The position numbers and the translations under genes are program-made. Of a stretch of 64,000 nt of DNA, positions 9,587 to 21,059 are shown one piece after another. Under the pieces are notes generated by a model. It was not told the origin of the DNA, made no database searches, and saw nothing but the letters and a program-made list of their open reading frames with translations. Positions within the stretch are counted from its first letter, which is position 1; the number at the start of each line of letters is the position of its first letter. The stretch is from assembly GCA_033398695.1 (NCBI GenBank), contig CM065801.1, positions 1,612,001-1,676,000 of the forward strand, written 5' to 3'. The DNA comes from Orobanche coerulescens (taxonomy: Eukaryota; Streptophyta; Magnoliopsida; Lamiales; Orobanchaceae).

Positions 9587-11194
9587 ATGCACCTACCATC
9601 CTCTGTTGCCCCACTCTTTCGCGCTTCTCCCCTCTGTATTTACACCCTTTCCACTGTTAGCTTAAACCAAAAGATCAACGAATGTGTGCGCAATGGAGAC
9701 GTTATCGACGCGCGAAAATTGTTCGACGATTATCCCCACTCGAGGAACGCTGTCTCGTGGAACTCCTTGATCAATGGCTACGTGAAAACCCGCCAAATTT
9801 CGGAAGCCCAGAAACTGTTCGATCAAATGCCTCAAAGAAACGTCGTTTCTTGGAACACCATGCTTTCTGGTTTTCGCGATGCAAAAAACCCACACAAAGC
9901 TCACAATTATTTCCTACAAATGATGAGATACGGATCGAGGCCCGAAGAACTCACATTTGCTGTACTTATGAGCGCATTCTTGAATACGGAATTTGCAGTT
10001 TTAATTCCACAGTTGCATGGTCTTGTGATCCGTTTAGGGCTTGATCTTAATCTATATCTAGGATCTGCCTTAATGAGGGGATACGTTGGTTTGAATAACC
10101 GTAATGGCTTTCGTATGGTGTTTGATGAGATCTTAGTCAAAGATGTGGTGCCCTGCAATGTGTTGATCTTGGGTTATATGGATTTCGGAATGGTAAGTGA
10201 AGCTAAGAGCGCTTTCACTATGATGCCTACAAGAAATGCATTTTCTTGGAGTATAATGATTAACGGATATATGAAAAATAAAATGGTTAGTGAAGCAAAA
10301 GAAGTGTTTGATGAGGTAAGTGAAAAGGAAGTGGTCTCTTGGACTGCGATGATGAGAGGGTATGTGCAGTGTGGGAAGTTTGTCGAGGCTTTAGATATGT
10401 TTCTTCTAATGATGAACTCCGGAACACGTCCTAATCATTATACATTTTCAAGTGTTTTAGATGCTTGCACAGGTTGCTCGTCTCTTGTTATGGGCAGTCA
10501 AATCCATGCATGTATCGTGAAATTTCGTGTCCCCCTAGATGTGATTCTAGCGACCTCCCTCGTTGACATGTATGGAAAATGCGGGGATATAAATGCTGCA
10601 TTCCACATATTTCAATCCATGCCGACCAAAAATTTGGTATCGTGGAACTCGATCATCGGAGGATGCGCAAGACATGGACTTGCATTTAGGGCATTGGAGG
10701 AGTTCGACAAAATGGTAGAAAGTGGCATAATTCCGGACGAAATATCGTTTATCAATGTTCTCTCGGCGTGCGTGCATGGAGGAGTGGTTAGAGAGGGCGA
10801 AGAGCTTTTCAACTCCATGCAAGCAAAGTACGGAATTCGAGCAGAGATGGAACATTATTCGTGCATGGTGGATTTATACGGTAGGTCAGGTCAGCTAGAG
10901 AAGGCCGAAGAATTAATTAAAGTGATGCCTTTTGAGCCTGATGTGATTGTTTGGGTTGCGTTGCTTGGGGCATGTGGGTTGCATTCTTGTTTAGAGCTCG
11001 GTGAGACTGCAGCAACTCAATTATGTAAACTGGATCATGATCATCCTGCGGTTTATACAGTGCTGTCGAAGATATATGGTGAGAATGGGGTTCGGAGTGG
11101 GGTTATTCAGCTGGATAAGATGATGAATAAATGGCGTGCGAGGAAACAGAAGGCTGGAAGTTGGATTGAGTCCAATCATGGTGTAGTTAAATAA
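9587..11194 (+). CDS. Pentatricopeptide repeat protein, PLS class, E subgroup
   Basis: A 535-aa intronless reading frame. Residues 1 to about 25 are rich in Ser, Leu and Thr with few acidic residues, as in an organelle transit peptide. From about residue 26 there are tandem PPR motifs with the hallmark phrases of PLS-class proteins, for example AVSWNSLINGY (55-65), a NVVSWNTM repeat after residue 85, VVSWTAMMRGY and LVSWNSIIGG. After the last P/L/S triplets an E/E+ region runs to the C-terminus (YSCMVDLYGRSGQLEKAEELI, then IVWVALLGACG, then a GSWIE end). There is no C-terminal DYW deaminase domain. Family knowledge says E-class PPR proteins bind organellar RNA and act as specificity factors for C-to-U editing, recruiting a deaminase in trans. 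The RNA target cannot be read safely here. The first ATG of the frame is used because the transit-like leader follows it. Arabidopsis orthologue not identified. Confidence 0.92.
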   Translation: MHLPSSVAPLFRASPLCIYTLSTVSLNQKINECVRNGDVIDARKLFDDYPHSRNAVSWNSLINGYVKTRQISEAQKLFDQMPQRNVVSWNTMLSGFRDAKNPHKAHNYFLQMMRYGSRPEELTFAVLMSAFLNTEFAVLIPQLHGLVIRLGLDLNLYLGSALMRGYVGLNNRNGFRMVFDEILVKDVVPCNVLILGYMDFGMVSEAKSAFTMMPTRNAFSWSIMINGYMKNKMVSEAKEVFDEVSEKEVVSWTAMMRGYVQCGKFVEALDMFLLMMNSGTRPNHYTFSSVLDACTGCSSLVMGSQIHACIVKFRVPLDVILATSLVDMYGKCGDINAAFHIFQSMPTKNLVSWNSIIGGCARHGLAFRALEEFDKMVESGIIPDEISFINVLSACVHGGVVREGEELFNSMQAKYGIRAEMEHYSCMVDLYGRSGQLEKAEELIKVMPFEPDVIVWVALLGACGLHSCLELGETAATQLCKLDHDHPAVYTVLSKIYGENGVRSGVIQLDKMMNKWRARKQKAGSWIESNHGVVK

Positions 11195-11513
11195 GTATGT
11201 GCTTTTTGAAAGGATTATTCGTGATTTTGGTTTAGCGTGGTAACAGATCTTGAGCTTTGGACTTGTCTTTACAAATTATCCAACCGACAGGTGCAAATTG
11301 TAAATATAAAACGCGTGAAGGGGGTATTTGTAATTTTAAAAGATAATCGGTTTTGTTGTAGTGATTAGGTTGAACCTCCGAGGTAGGGTTTGTAATTATC
11401 TCATAATGAAAATACAAATGCGAATGCTATCATATAGTCTGGGATGTCAGCATAGGCACCACTCTGTAAGAGTAGAGTTTTTTGTTGTCCATAGTCATGA
11501 AACAAGCTTGTAC
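11195..11513. other. Downstream region of the PPR gene
   Basis: AT-rich sequence presumably holding the PPR 3' UTR. No second gene, tRNA or clear repeat is seen before the hAT-type element. Confidence 0.4.
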
Positions 11514-11521
11514 AGAGGAAG

Positions 11522-12128
11522 GTAAGGCTGAGCACCGGGTCTCACCCGGCCCGGACCGATCCGGTCTTGGCCCGGATTATAAATGGTCGGACTTTATCGA
11601 CCCGAAGCCCGGACCTGTTCAGAACCGGGCCAACCCGGTCCGGACCCGGTAAAACCGGGTCGGTCCGGGCTAGCCCGGTTCTAGCCCGATTTTGTAAAAA
11701 AAAATTTTTTGCATATTAAGTGTCCTTTTATTACATATAAAATGCTTTCTTCTTTACATACTCCCATAAAATACAATTATCAATCTTAATATCTTCATTT
11801 AGTCATCAAACTTCCAAGTTCAACAATATTTTAGTATAAATAAACTTAATTAGAATAATGTGCAATCATAATCGAGCCATAATCATCATTATTTCATCAC
11901 CACCGAGGGTAAATTACAAAAAAAATATTTTTTTTGTATTTTTATTTTTACCGGGTCGTTCCGGGCTAGACCCGGATTTTTCGGGTTTTGACCCGGTCCG
12001 GCCCGGAACCCGGTTTTGGACAAAATGCAGACCCGGAACCCGGACCTAATTAACAGGTCCGGTCCGGGTCCGGTCCGGGTAAAAACCGGGTCCGGATACC
12101 CGGACCCGGACCATTTGCGCTCAACCCT
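11522..12128. mobile_element. Non-autonomous hAT-type element with CCGG-rich subterminal repeats
   Basis: A 607-bp element flanked by a perfect 8-bp target duplication AGAGGAAG (11514-11521 and 12129-12136), the length typical of hAT transposons. The ends are short imperfect inverted repeats (AGGCTGAGC on the left; AGGGTTGAGC reading inward from the right). Both subterminal regions are packed with CCGGACCCGG and CCGGGTC motifs in both orientations, as in plant hAT elements whose transposase binds subterminal repeats. The middle is AT-rich and non-coding. Confidence 0.88.
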
Positions 12129-12384
12129 AGAGGAAGGATCTTAATGACAGGTGAGGCAGGTAGCTGCAGAAGCAGGCTGGTAATAAGAAGCAGGTAGGTG
12201 TCACCTGCTACTGTACGTAATTTCGACCGGCCGAAGGCCCATCGTCCCACCCTCTTATATCTTATTGAAATGGCCAGTTGATTGGTGACCTATAATTGCA
12301 GGTGTTTGCTGGGAAAGCACATGGAATTATATCCTATTGGTTTATACTCATCACTGGAAATAAGCTCATGCACAAAAATAGTGT

Positions 12385-12612
12385 TGTAAAACTCTGCCTA
12401 GACGGCCGCCTAGTCACCCCTAGGCCTAAGCGATTTTGTTTAAATCTATGGAGAAAATAGTTTCAGCCAGAAATCGGGCCTAGGCTCCTGCCTAATCAGT
12501 GTAGGCACCTTAGGTGGCCACAAATAGGGAAATAAATCAGCCAAAGGTGCAAAAATAAGCAATTAAAATAAATATCAAATTGGACAAATCGCCCTCAGTC
12601 GTTTAAGGTTGT
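12385..12612. repeat. Probable repeat fragment rich in GCCTAGG words
   Basis: Contains CCGCCTAGTCACCCCTAGGCCTAAG and GGGCCTAGGCTCCTGCCTAA-like runs, bounded by similar GTTGTAAAAC words at each side (about 12387 and 12608). This resembles common plant hAT-like or MITE fragments. No convincing terminal inverted repeat or target duplication was found. Confidence 0.35.
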
Positions 12613-12708
12613 AAAACCAACAGGGTGCTCAATATGTCGGACAGATGTGCAGAGATATTAAATACCAACAAAATACCATACAATCTTTCATTCTTCAAAG
12701 ATATGATG

Positions 12709-15700
12709 TCAAAGGCCTTTCTCAAGCATAGCACGCACCCTCATAGGCAATCCGTAGAGCCGAATGAAACCAGCAGCATCAGCTTGATTGTAAATTTCCC
12801 CATTCTCAAACGACGAGATATCCTCCCTGTAAAGACTATTCGGACTTTCCCTGCCTGTTACACTAACGGATCCTTTATAAAGCTTAAGAGTCACCGACCC
12901 AGAAGTAGTCTTCGTAATTTCTTTCATAAACGCATCCAACGACTCGCGAAGTGGGTCGAACCACCTCCCAGCATACACTAACTCGGCATATTTTAAGGCA
13001 AGAAGATCCTTAAGTTGCATGGTTTCACGATCGAGCGTTAGTGACTCGAGTTCGCGGGCTGCGGCAAATAGGATGGTCCCACCGGGAGTTTCGTACACCC
13101 CACGGCTTTTCATACCGACAAGCCGATTTTCGACCATATCTACACGCCCAATTCCATGCTTCCCGCCTATTTCGTTTAGCTCTGCAAGTAGAGATGCGGG
13201 AGAGAATTCTTTTTCGTTGATTGAAACCGGGATACCCTCTACTATACCGATTTTCAAGTACCTGCATTTACGGGCATAAAGGATAAGAGAGGTTATTCAA
13301 AGTGCACATGATATACGGTTGGGGTCGGGTGGGGTGGGGTGCACTAACTCGGGTTGTTCGGGTGCCTTTATTGGGTCGACACTCATCATGTACATGTCCT
13401 CCCTTGGTTCATTTGCTGGGTCCTCCAAGATATCCCCCTTTAATATCGCATAGGAGAAATGTAACGTTAATGTGTGGAAACAGAGATAGACGGGAAAGAA
13501 AAACTTGCCAGTCAAGTTCACAAGCATAAAGAAAATACAAATCTAAACTTCATGCATAGCTTTATATAATATGTCTTTGTGTGTGTGAGAGGGAGGAGGG
13601 AGGGAGGGAGGGAGGATCTTCGATTAAGATAGCCAATGTCCTTACACATGAAGTCCATATATAGTGTGCTTTACATATATTTATGAAGTCCATATATAGT
13701 GTGCTCTACATATATTTAGAAGATGACACGCGCATTTTAGAACCAACAAATATAATTTTTATTATTATTATTACCATTAATACACACACACACACACTAA
13801 TATTAAAAAAGAAAAGAAAAACATTGAAGGGTGTAAATAATAAGAAAATGTCCGGCATTTCCTTTTCACAAAAGTCACATAATACTCTGGCAATATTAAC
13901 CCTTTTGAAGCTCCCGGTATAGGAGAGCACCATACCTCATGACTGAGATGCCACAGATTCCTATCTCTGCTATAGATGGATTTCTTTGTGACTGGAACAG
14001 GCACATTATGCTTTTTAGCATATTCAATTGCATCTTCTCTTCCAGTTATTTCCCATTCCCTCCAAGGAGCAACAACACTGAGTTCAGGATTTAGAGCAAA
14101 GAAAGTGAGCTCAAAGCGGACCTGCAACAAAGAAGCAGCCTTCTGACTGTACCTAAACTTGACAAAAAATGCTGAACGATTAAAAGTTTCAAAGTGAATT
14201 AGAGTAGCATGCCTGATCGTTTCCTTTCCCTGTACATCCATGGGAAACAGCATCAGCTCCAACTTCTTTGGCGACATCAACCATTGCCTGCATTTTCAAG
14301 GCATTTGATCTTGCAACTTACAGTAATGCATGAGAGAGAAAGGTGTATGGATGCTTTAAAGAAAATATAAAATTAAAAACATACATGCAAGTAGAAAACA
14401 GAGGCATTTAGGAAGAACGGGATATAACTTCATCTCACATCCAAATAAAACAGAACAACTGGAAATCTTTAACCTGTACCTTCGCAATAACTGGACGAGC
14501 CATTGAGGTCCCAAGCAAGTACTTTCTCTCATAGATAGCACCAGCTCGTAAGCAGGGAAAGATAAAATCTCTCACAAATTCCTCTTTCAGATCCTTCACC
14601 ACTAGTTGGCATGCCCCACTAGCCTTGGCCTTTTGTTCCAAACCTTCCAATTCTTGTAAGCCCTAACATTCGTAGTTTTTTTTACCAGACAAAAGACATT
14701 AACTCAACAGACGTAAACCATCAGTTCCTACCTTTCCTTCCTCTAAATATATTCTCAACGCAAATACAAATAATAATAATCTGCAAGACATGGCTTCATT
14801 TTTTTTAACAGAATACAAATATCCACTGAGTCATGTTCCATGATGTATGTGTTGATTTTACAATATCAATCACGTATTGTGACATGACAATAGCAATTAT
14901 CTCAAACTCATCGCCGTCTCATGATATTTTCCATATAAATGGAAAAACCTATGATGTTGACGGTTTTGGAATTTCGTTCTATTTCTCCTTCATATGAAGG
15001 TTGCGACAGGAAGGGCATCCGGCGTAAAACTTTGCCACTTTGTTATTTGCATGAGTTATGGTGTTAACTAATTTTAGACAATTAAACGACACTATAATCT
15101 TCATGCCACCGACCCCAACATAGTTGGGATTAAGGTGCTGTTGATGATGATGATGATGAATACAAATATCCACTCTTTATGATTCTATGAGTGGGTGCAT
15201 TTTGTCTACATTTGTTTTTCACATACTTGACCAACATCTGCAGTGAAGCAAACAACCTCGCAGCCATAGTTCTCCCTGCATTGCACAGAAGAATGAAGAA
15301 TCATAAAACACTATGAAATAAGTGAATGCCATGAAAAGCTTGTCTAAACATCAGAAAAGCTATGTTAACTGGATTCTTCAATTCCCTTTCCGCACCCGTG
15401 TCGGACACTCAACACTTTGACATGGGTATGGCACTTGGGCACTTCATTTAGGCCAATATATGAATTTTTTTTTCATAAATTAGCCGAGTCCGACCTTAAG
15501 TATGCACCCGATCCGACACCCGTACCAGAGTCCAGGTAGTGTAGCAGAAAAGCAAGAGTATTATTTTTTTAAACATCAAAAGTGAATTATATATAAATGA
15601 GCAAGAGGACTGCTCCACTATTACAAAGAAAGTACAACAAAAATCCAAAGATAGACACCTTCCTAATTACAAAATGAGTTACATACCTAAGCCAAGGCAC

Positions 15701-16451
15701 AATTACAGAGGTATCTAAACCACCACTGTAGGCCAGAACCACTTTGTTCAACTTTTTACGCAAAACTTTGCCATCCGCACCACTTGAAGCTGATGCCTCC
15801 TTATCACTAGTTAAAACTGCTCGGATAGCTGCATCAAAATTCATTAAATGTTATTTCTCAAGATTCACGCACACACACACACACACCACCACCATCATCA
15901 CCATCTATATGGATCTATAACGACAGAATGACGCGGCCAAAGAATAATTGTGGCTACTAATATACACTCTTACGATTAAATCAAAATATACATGAGCTAA
16001 ACCAAAAATATGAAACATAGATTTGCCGACCATGAAATCTGGCCCTACAGAGCAATGAGACTGACCATGATTGCCACGAATGACGCGGCCAAAGTCAGCA
16101 GTGCTTTGGACAACCGCACGACCATGAGACTCACCAGCCTTCACCCCTACCTGAATCATAAAAGAATATCAAAAGAAATATAAATATATCTCAAAAATGG
16201 CTCCATCATATCACTCTTACGATTAAATCAAATACCTCTTGTTGTGAAGCCATTTTTCTGGGGCACAGAAAATTGTGGCTACTACGAGCTGAATCTACAT
16301 CCGAAAGTTACAAAGACATTTAAAATCACATGAAAGAAATTAGTTAATTTCTATAAACACAGCTATACAGAGTCGTAGTATTACCTCTTTTAGAAACATG
16401 GAAAAGGGGATTCATAGACGAACACGAAGAGATCGCATGCAACTGAGCCAT
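12709..16451 (-). CDS. ASS: Argininosuccinate synthase, plastid-type, ten coding exons
   Basis: Joins ATP, citrulline and aspartate to make argininosuccinate, the penultimate step of arginine synthesis, in plastids. My exons, in coding order, are 16385-16451, 16236-16294, 16066-16150, 15687-15828, 15227-15275, 14480-14662, 14213-14287, 13936-14121, 13349-13437 and 12709-13261. All phases join and give 495 aa. The first ~90 residues are a Ser/Arg-rich plastid-targeting-type leader. The catalytic domain begins [17 protein letters not shown], the ATP-pyrophosphatase P-loop. Later landmarks are [75 protein letters not shown] and a C-terminal SVSVTGR...SLY segment, all standard for the family. Intron 7 uses a GC donor (14211-14212). 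Intron 5 carries a LINE 3' tail. No frameshift or missing catalytic motif was seen. Start: the first ATG of exon 1, giving the leader. Confidence 0.95.
13560..13720. repeat. Purine (GGGA)n tract and 35-bp tandem duplication in ASS intron 8
   Basis: Within the intron between ASS exons 8 and 9 there is a GTGTGT/GAGGGAGGGAGGGAGG run (about 13577-13616). It is followed by two adjacent near-identical copies of a unit beginning TGAAGTCCATATATAGTG (about 13649-13683 and 13684-13718). Confidence 0.75.
14122..14212 (-). other. GC-AG intron 7 of ASS
   Basis: In coding orientation exon 7 ends GATCAG and the intron begins GCATGC. It ends TTGTTGCAG before GTCCGC. The splice restores GNDQVRFE, invariant in the family. 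Reading through reaches a TGA within ten codons, and no GT donor gives the conserved join, so the GC donor is the only consistent one. Confidence 0.85.
15100..15165 (+). repeat. LINE 3'-end fragment in ASS intron 5
   Basis: CACCGACCCCAACATAGTTG followed by GGATTAAGG and a (GAT)n run matches the usual 3' end of plant L1-type LINEs, which finish with a short simple repeat. A sister 3' end is at about 52102-52151. Confidence 0.6.
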
Positions 16452-17370
16452 CCCTTTTTTTTATGTTCGACGCAGTAGTTTAAGAAATTCTTGCTCTTAG
16501 ATGTTGTGAAATTGTGGCAATCAGTAAATAGCTATGTGAGAGACCCATAAGCATACACATTATATTATTATGTAAAAGCAGCAAAACTATGAACTGATAA
16601 CGCTTTAAATCCACCCCACGCCATTAATACTAAAATACAAATGCTTTCTCCCATAATGAAAACACTTAGAAAAAAAGGCCACCAAAATCCAAAGTGAAGA
16701 AAAGGAGACCACTACTTTAAAAAGCCAAAAAAGGAGACCACTACTTCCATCAAGAGCAGAGACAATCAAGCAAAAATGAAGAAAAACCGTCCACTAGTCC
16801 AAGGGGCAAAAAAATAGAGAGAAATAAATAAAGGAGGAGGGAGAGAGAACTGACCGGCGAAGACGAGGAACGGCAAAGAATATGACCGGCGGCGACGATG
16901 GCGTTGATATGATTCCTACCGCAAGAGTGGCGCTGGCTGAGTAATGAGAATAGAATTGATTGGGGTTTACCTAAAATTAAGAAAGGTAAAAAGGAAACCA
17001 ACTCGCTTGGCGCAGGTCAGCGGTTCAATTTCTAGTGGCTAACACTTTGGAATTGAATTTCTCAAAGGGTTAGGTCTTGTACTGGTGGAACAATTAAATA
17101 TTGAGGGCTTCAAGCGGCAGTGTGGGAGGTCAGATCTCGGTGGGAACGTGCGGTTGGATTTGGGGGGTCCAACATGGAGCAATCACTTGGGGGACGCGGT
17201 AGTTGAGGATATTTAAGAACCTGGGAGCCAGATACACATCTCGCGATTTAACTAGTAGCAGATCTTTGAGGCCTGATCATATCCCAAGACTAACTGTCAG
17301 AAATGAAACCCTGTAAAAAAAAAAAAGAAAAAGGTAAGGTAAAAAGGAATGATTGTATTTCCCAAACAAA
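16452..17370. other. ASS upstream region
   Basis: Leader and promoter side of ASS. A possible 5' UTR exon on the minus strand is 16855 to about 16950: a GC-richer stretch ending in GCCG followed by a GTCAGT donor-like site. No TATA box is obvious. The stretch 17000-17330 shows no gene. Confidence 0.35.
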
Positions 17371-17540
17371 TACTCGTCGGTCCATTTAAGTGTGGACACC
17401 TTTTTGTTATTTTCGTCTCTTATCTCCACTTAATATATCACTTCTTTCTATAAAATCATACTCTCTCTTCACTCAACAAACTCTTTATTAAATCCCGTAC
17501 CACCCACCCAAACGCCTATATTTAAGGGACAGAGAGAATA
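17371..17540. mobile_element. Stowaway-like MITE
   Basis: A roughly 170-bp segment with imperfect inverted ends: left TACTCGTCGGTCCATTTAAG, right (reverse complement) TATTCTCTCTGTCCCTTAAA. These resemble the widespread TA-flanked Stowaway ends (CTCCCTCCGTCCC). Non-coding. Confidence 0.6.
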
Positions 17541-17661
17541 ATAATAAAAAAATTAAATATTATTATCCCGGTATCATCTTCCACTTATCTTTTTGTTAAA
17601 TCCCAAAATAAATGCTCATTAAATTAGATTTTGGGTGTGGATGCCATGATCTTATCAAATA

Positions 17662-17861
17662 CTCCCTCTCGTTCATCGAAATTGTTACGTTTCTTTTGGA
17701 CACGAAGTTTTAGGAGAGGTTGAAAGTTAATGTAAAGTGATGATAGAAATATATATTATATGAAGTTGGGTGAGTAATAAAATTGTCCAAAAGAAAACAT
17801 AACAACTTAGGTAGATGGGACCGAAGAGTAAAACGTAACAACCTAGGTGAACGAGAAAGAG
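17662..17861. mobile_element. Stowaway-like MITE with TA target duplication
   Basis: A 200-bp element starting CTCCCTCTCGTTCA with a 31-bp inverted repeat; the right end reads CTCTTTCTCGTTCACCTAGG in reverse complement. TA flanks each end (17660-17661 and 17862-17863), the Tc1/mariner-type target. Non-coding. Confidence 0.82.
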
Positions 17862-18107
17862 TATTTACTTTATGTTTTGTACGAGAATTTGTATTGAGAT
17901 CGCAAGGTAGTGGTACCACATTTTGTGGTAAATGTAACTTTTTGATACAATCAACCACGTATTATTATAAGCGTTGTTTCTTGATGTTAATAAATACCGA
18001 TGTATACTTCTTCCGTTCAATATGATAGTATGATATAATTTAATAATATGTTTCAATAAAAATATTCTTTTGGTCATATGAGATATGGACAGTTTTCATA
18101 GACTTAA

Positions 18108-18568
18108 TTAGGATGTCAATGTGTCGAGTAGGGTATCGATATGCCCCCTCCATACTCTACTATGTGATTCGGATCGGATTCAGATACCGTCCATCAGGTA
18201 ATCGGATACCCAATGAGTATTCGGGTTTCCGTATACCCTATATTTAAAAATACAAATATTTTTTAATATATATCATATGTACATATAATGTAATTAATAA
18301 ATTCAGTTTAATATAATAAATATTTAAAATAGTATATTTATGTAATAATATATATATATATAATATAATATCTATTATAGTATATAATAATATAATTATA
18401 TAATTCAAAAGGGTACGCGGGTCGGGTAATCGGTCGGATAATTGGATAATATGCTATACTCATATTCTACCCGTATCCGATCATAAAATTTCGGGACCGA
18501 TCAATACTCAACCCTATTACGAGTTTATTCAATGAGTATGATCGAATACGGATAAAATTGACATCCTT
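18108..18568. mobile_element. Small hAT-like element, AT-rich
   Basis: Inverted ends share AGGATGTCAAT (18110-18120, and its reverse complement near 18557-18567). The flanks AGACTTAA and AGACCTAT agree at 6 of 8 bases, compatible with a decayed 8-bp hAT duplication. Subterminal regions repeat GGATACCC/CGGATCGG words; the centre is an AT-rich block with TATATA runs. Non-coding. Confidence 0.6.
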
Positions 18569-19800
18569 AGACCTATTACGATTCATAATTACTTTGTTTG
18601 TACAAACTTATATAAGACATAAATTCGTATTATGGGGCAAATAGTGGTTTCATGATTTTGAGAAGGGGTATCTGAAATTTGGTAAAATTTGGGGTGTGCT
18701 AACCTTCAAAATGTAGGAAGGATTAATCTTAATTTTTTTTGAACAAAATATTTATTATAAATTTTTAATTGAATAGATGAACGAAGTGTAGTATACCTAG
18801 GGCTGGGATTTTTAGGACCTAGAACCGACTAATCGATCCAAACCGCAAAGGAACCGTCGGTTCGGTTCGGCTTTCAAGAAATAAATTGAATCTTTTTGTA
18901 GTTCGGTTCAGATATAGATTAAATGGTTCGGTTTGCAGTTCCAATTAAAATTCACAAAAAAAAAACCGTTAAAATCGCGGAACCATTCAAAACCGCGAAA
19001 CCGCTACGAACCGTGGAACCGCAGGACTGTTCAAAACCGCTACGAACCGTGGAACCGCTCATCTTTCCCAGATGGGCCTAGATTTTATCCTTCTTTTAGT
19101 CTTGCTAATTTTATGTCCAAGACCTAGTTCATTTAAAAATGAAACAAGAAGTCATCTGAATCAAACAAAGAAATGAAAATATGAATCTGAATGTTGAAGA
19201 TTGTTTAATTTTTTAATGACTTGAATCTGAATTTGAGTATTGAAGTTTTGTGTTTTGGATTTAACTAGTGCATGACCCGTCGACTTTCGACGGGACATAA
19301 TTTTTTATTTAACTAAGAATCAAACACAAAAATAAACTTATATAAAATTAAACACAATAAAAACATATTAACGACAATAACAATGAATAATATTATACAT
19401 CATAAACAGATTTTCAAACTCTGGGATTACTGAACATAAATGCTTGTCACCGCATCACAATTCTAGATATTCAATAAAGTATAATAACCAATAAATATAA
19501 TATAATAATATTTTGTATAATTAACCCTTTTTAAGTCAATTTTAAAATTAACGCAAATTATGAGAATATAAAGTATATTATCTAATTACAAATCTAATTT
19601 CCAAATATCTTACATGTTGTCAAAAACTTTGTTAACATCTTATTATGTGTTTGGTAAGTTATATGATTTACTTAAATACGCATAAAATTTTTATAATTTC
19701 ATGATATCCGTGATTTTCATTATATTCTAGTAAATAATATACATATCTTGATAAATAATATATATATATACATACATATATATATAGAGAGAGAGAGAGA

Positions 19801-20222
19801 GAACAATTCTTACACCAGAATATTTTGGCCAAATTTAAAGTTACACCACAACCTCTTTTCCTTTTCACTCGACACCGAAGGTTAGTCAACAATTTGAGTC
19901 AACCCAAAACTTGGACGGTGTTAACATTGTCCCTCATTATGCGTGTTTTTCACGCGCCATTAAGGGCAAAAACAGACAAAGTTGTTGGTGCAAAATCAAA
20001 ATTTCATGAAAGGTTTAGGTGCCGAGTGAGATAATTTACAAAGCTACAGGTGCATAATTGAACTTTGGCAACACATAAATCTGCAAACTGACGGACAAAC
20101 TACCATCGTCCCATCCTTTGTGTAAACGTAAACTGTTGACTAACCTTTTGGTGTCGAGTGGAAAAAAAAAGTTGTGGTGCAACTTCAAATTTGGCCAAAA
20201 GGTTCTGGTGTAAAAAAAAAAT
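19801..20222. mobile_element. Fold-back / MITE-like element with ~100-bp inverted repeats
   Basis: The left arm (about 19801-19905) begins with TTACACCAGAA, then TTTTGGCCAAATTT. It pairs with the reverse complement of about 20110-20222 at roughly 85 percent by eye. The unique centre is about 200 bp and non-coding. AT microsatellites adjoin both sides and no target duplication is clear. Confidence 0.7.
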
Positions 20223-20225
20223 CCT

Positions 20226-20226
20226 C

Positions 20227-20271
<45 letters not shown>
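20226..20271. repeat. (TA)n microsatellite
   Basis: About 23 uninterrupted TA units followed by a short ACACAC run. Confidence 0.95.
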
Positions 20272-20279
<8 letters not shown>

Positions 20280-21059
20280 TAACATTCTTGTGGTTCTCTC
20301 ATGTAACATTTTCTTGATGTTCTTCTCTTTAAAATTTTCTTACACTTATCCTGCGTAAAACCTTCTCGTGGTTCTTAGAGTATTCTTATAGTTCTTCTGT
20401 GTAGCATTTTCTAATCGTTATCCCCTTCAATATCTTCTTATTGTTATCATGTGTAACATCTTATATTTTTTCCGTGTAGCATCTGAATTTGAGTATTGAA
20501 GTTTTGTGTTTTGGATTTAATAACTTGGATAATTTGAATATTGAATATTGAATTTTGTATTTTGGGTGTAATAAATTTTATTTGAATGCTTGATGAAGAA
20601 CTAGAACTGTAGCAAGGATATAGTATTTTGTGGGAATCAATTTTTTAATACCAAAGCATAAAATTGATAAGTTCTATATCCTCATTCATAAAACTATAAG
20701 TTTTTGGTACCATTTTGATTGAAAAGACTAAAATGTCCTCTCTTTTTGTTGTATTGTTGACTTCTCTCTTTTTTTTATTTATTTAATTTAATCTACTTTT
20801 CTTCTCTTTTTTCTTTTTTACTTTCCTCCTCCGATCGATATTAATGTCCAGGAACCAAAATTTAACTACAAACATATACATCAAAACAACCCAACCATTT
20901 TATTTTTGACAAAGGGTCTCTCAAAAAATCTTATAGAAATCACAAGATTGTTCGAAAATAAAAGTTGACGTTGAAATAGGACTTCATTTGTCGTGTTTCT
21001 GAGTTCATAAAGAAGGTATGTATCATTATTTGAACGACGAAAAAAAAATTCCAGATCTG

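Larger units (their letters stand above)
19225..20520. repeat. 1.2-kb insert flanked by perfect 40-bp direct repeats
   Basis: The 40 bases at 19225-19264 recur exactly at 20481-20520 (both begin ATCTGAATTTGAG). Between them lie an AT-rich stretch starting CTAGTGCATGACCCGTCG, a fold-back element (19801-20222), a (TA)n tract and degenerate minisatellite units of the form GTAACATTYTCTTGT (20279-20480). A 40-bp duplication is much longer than any common transposon target site, so repair of a staggered break with filler DNA is my inference. Confidence 0.7.

Noticed and set aside
9682..10044. 120-codon plus-strand frame within the PPR gene
   Set aside because: Out-of-frame shadow of the PPR reading frame.
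12625..12981. 118-codon plus-strand frame
   Set aside because: Antisense shadow of the last ASS exon.
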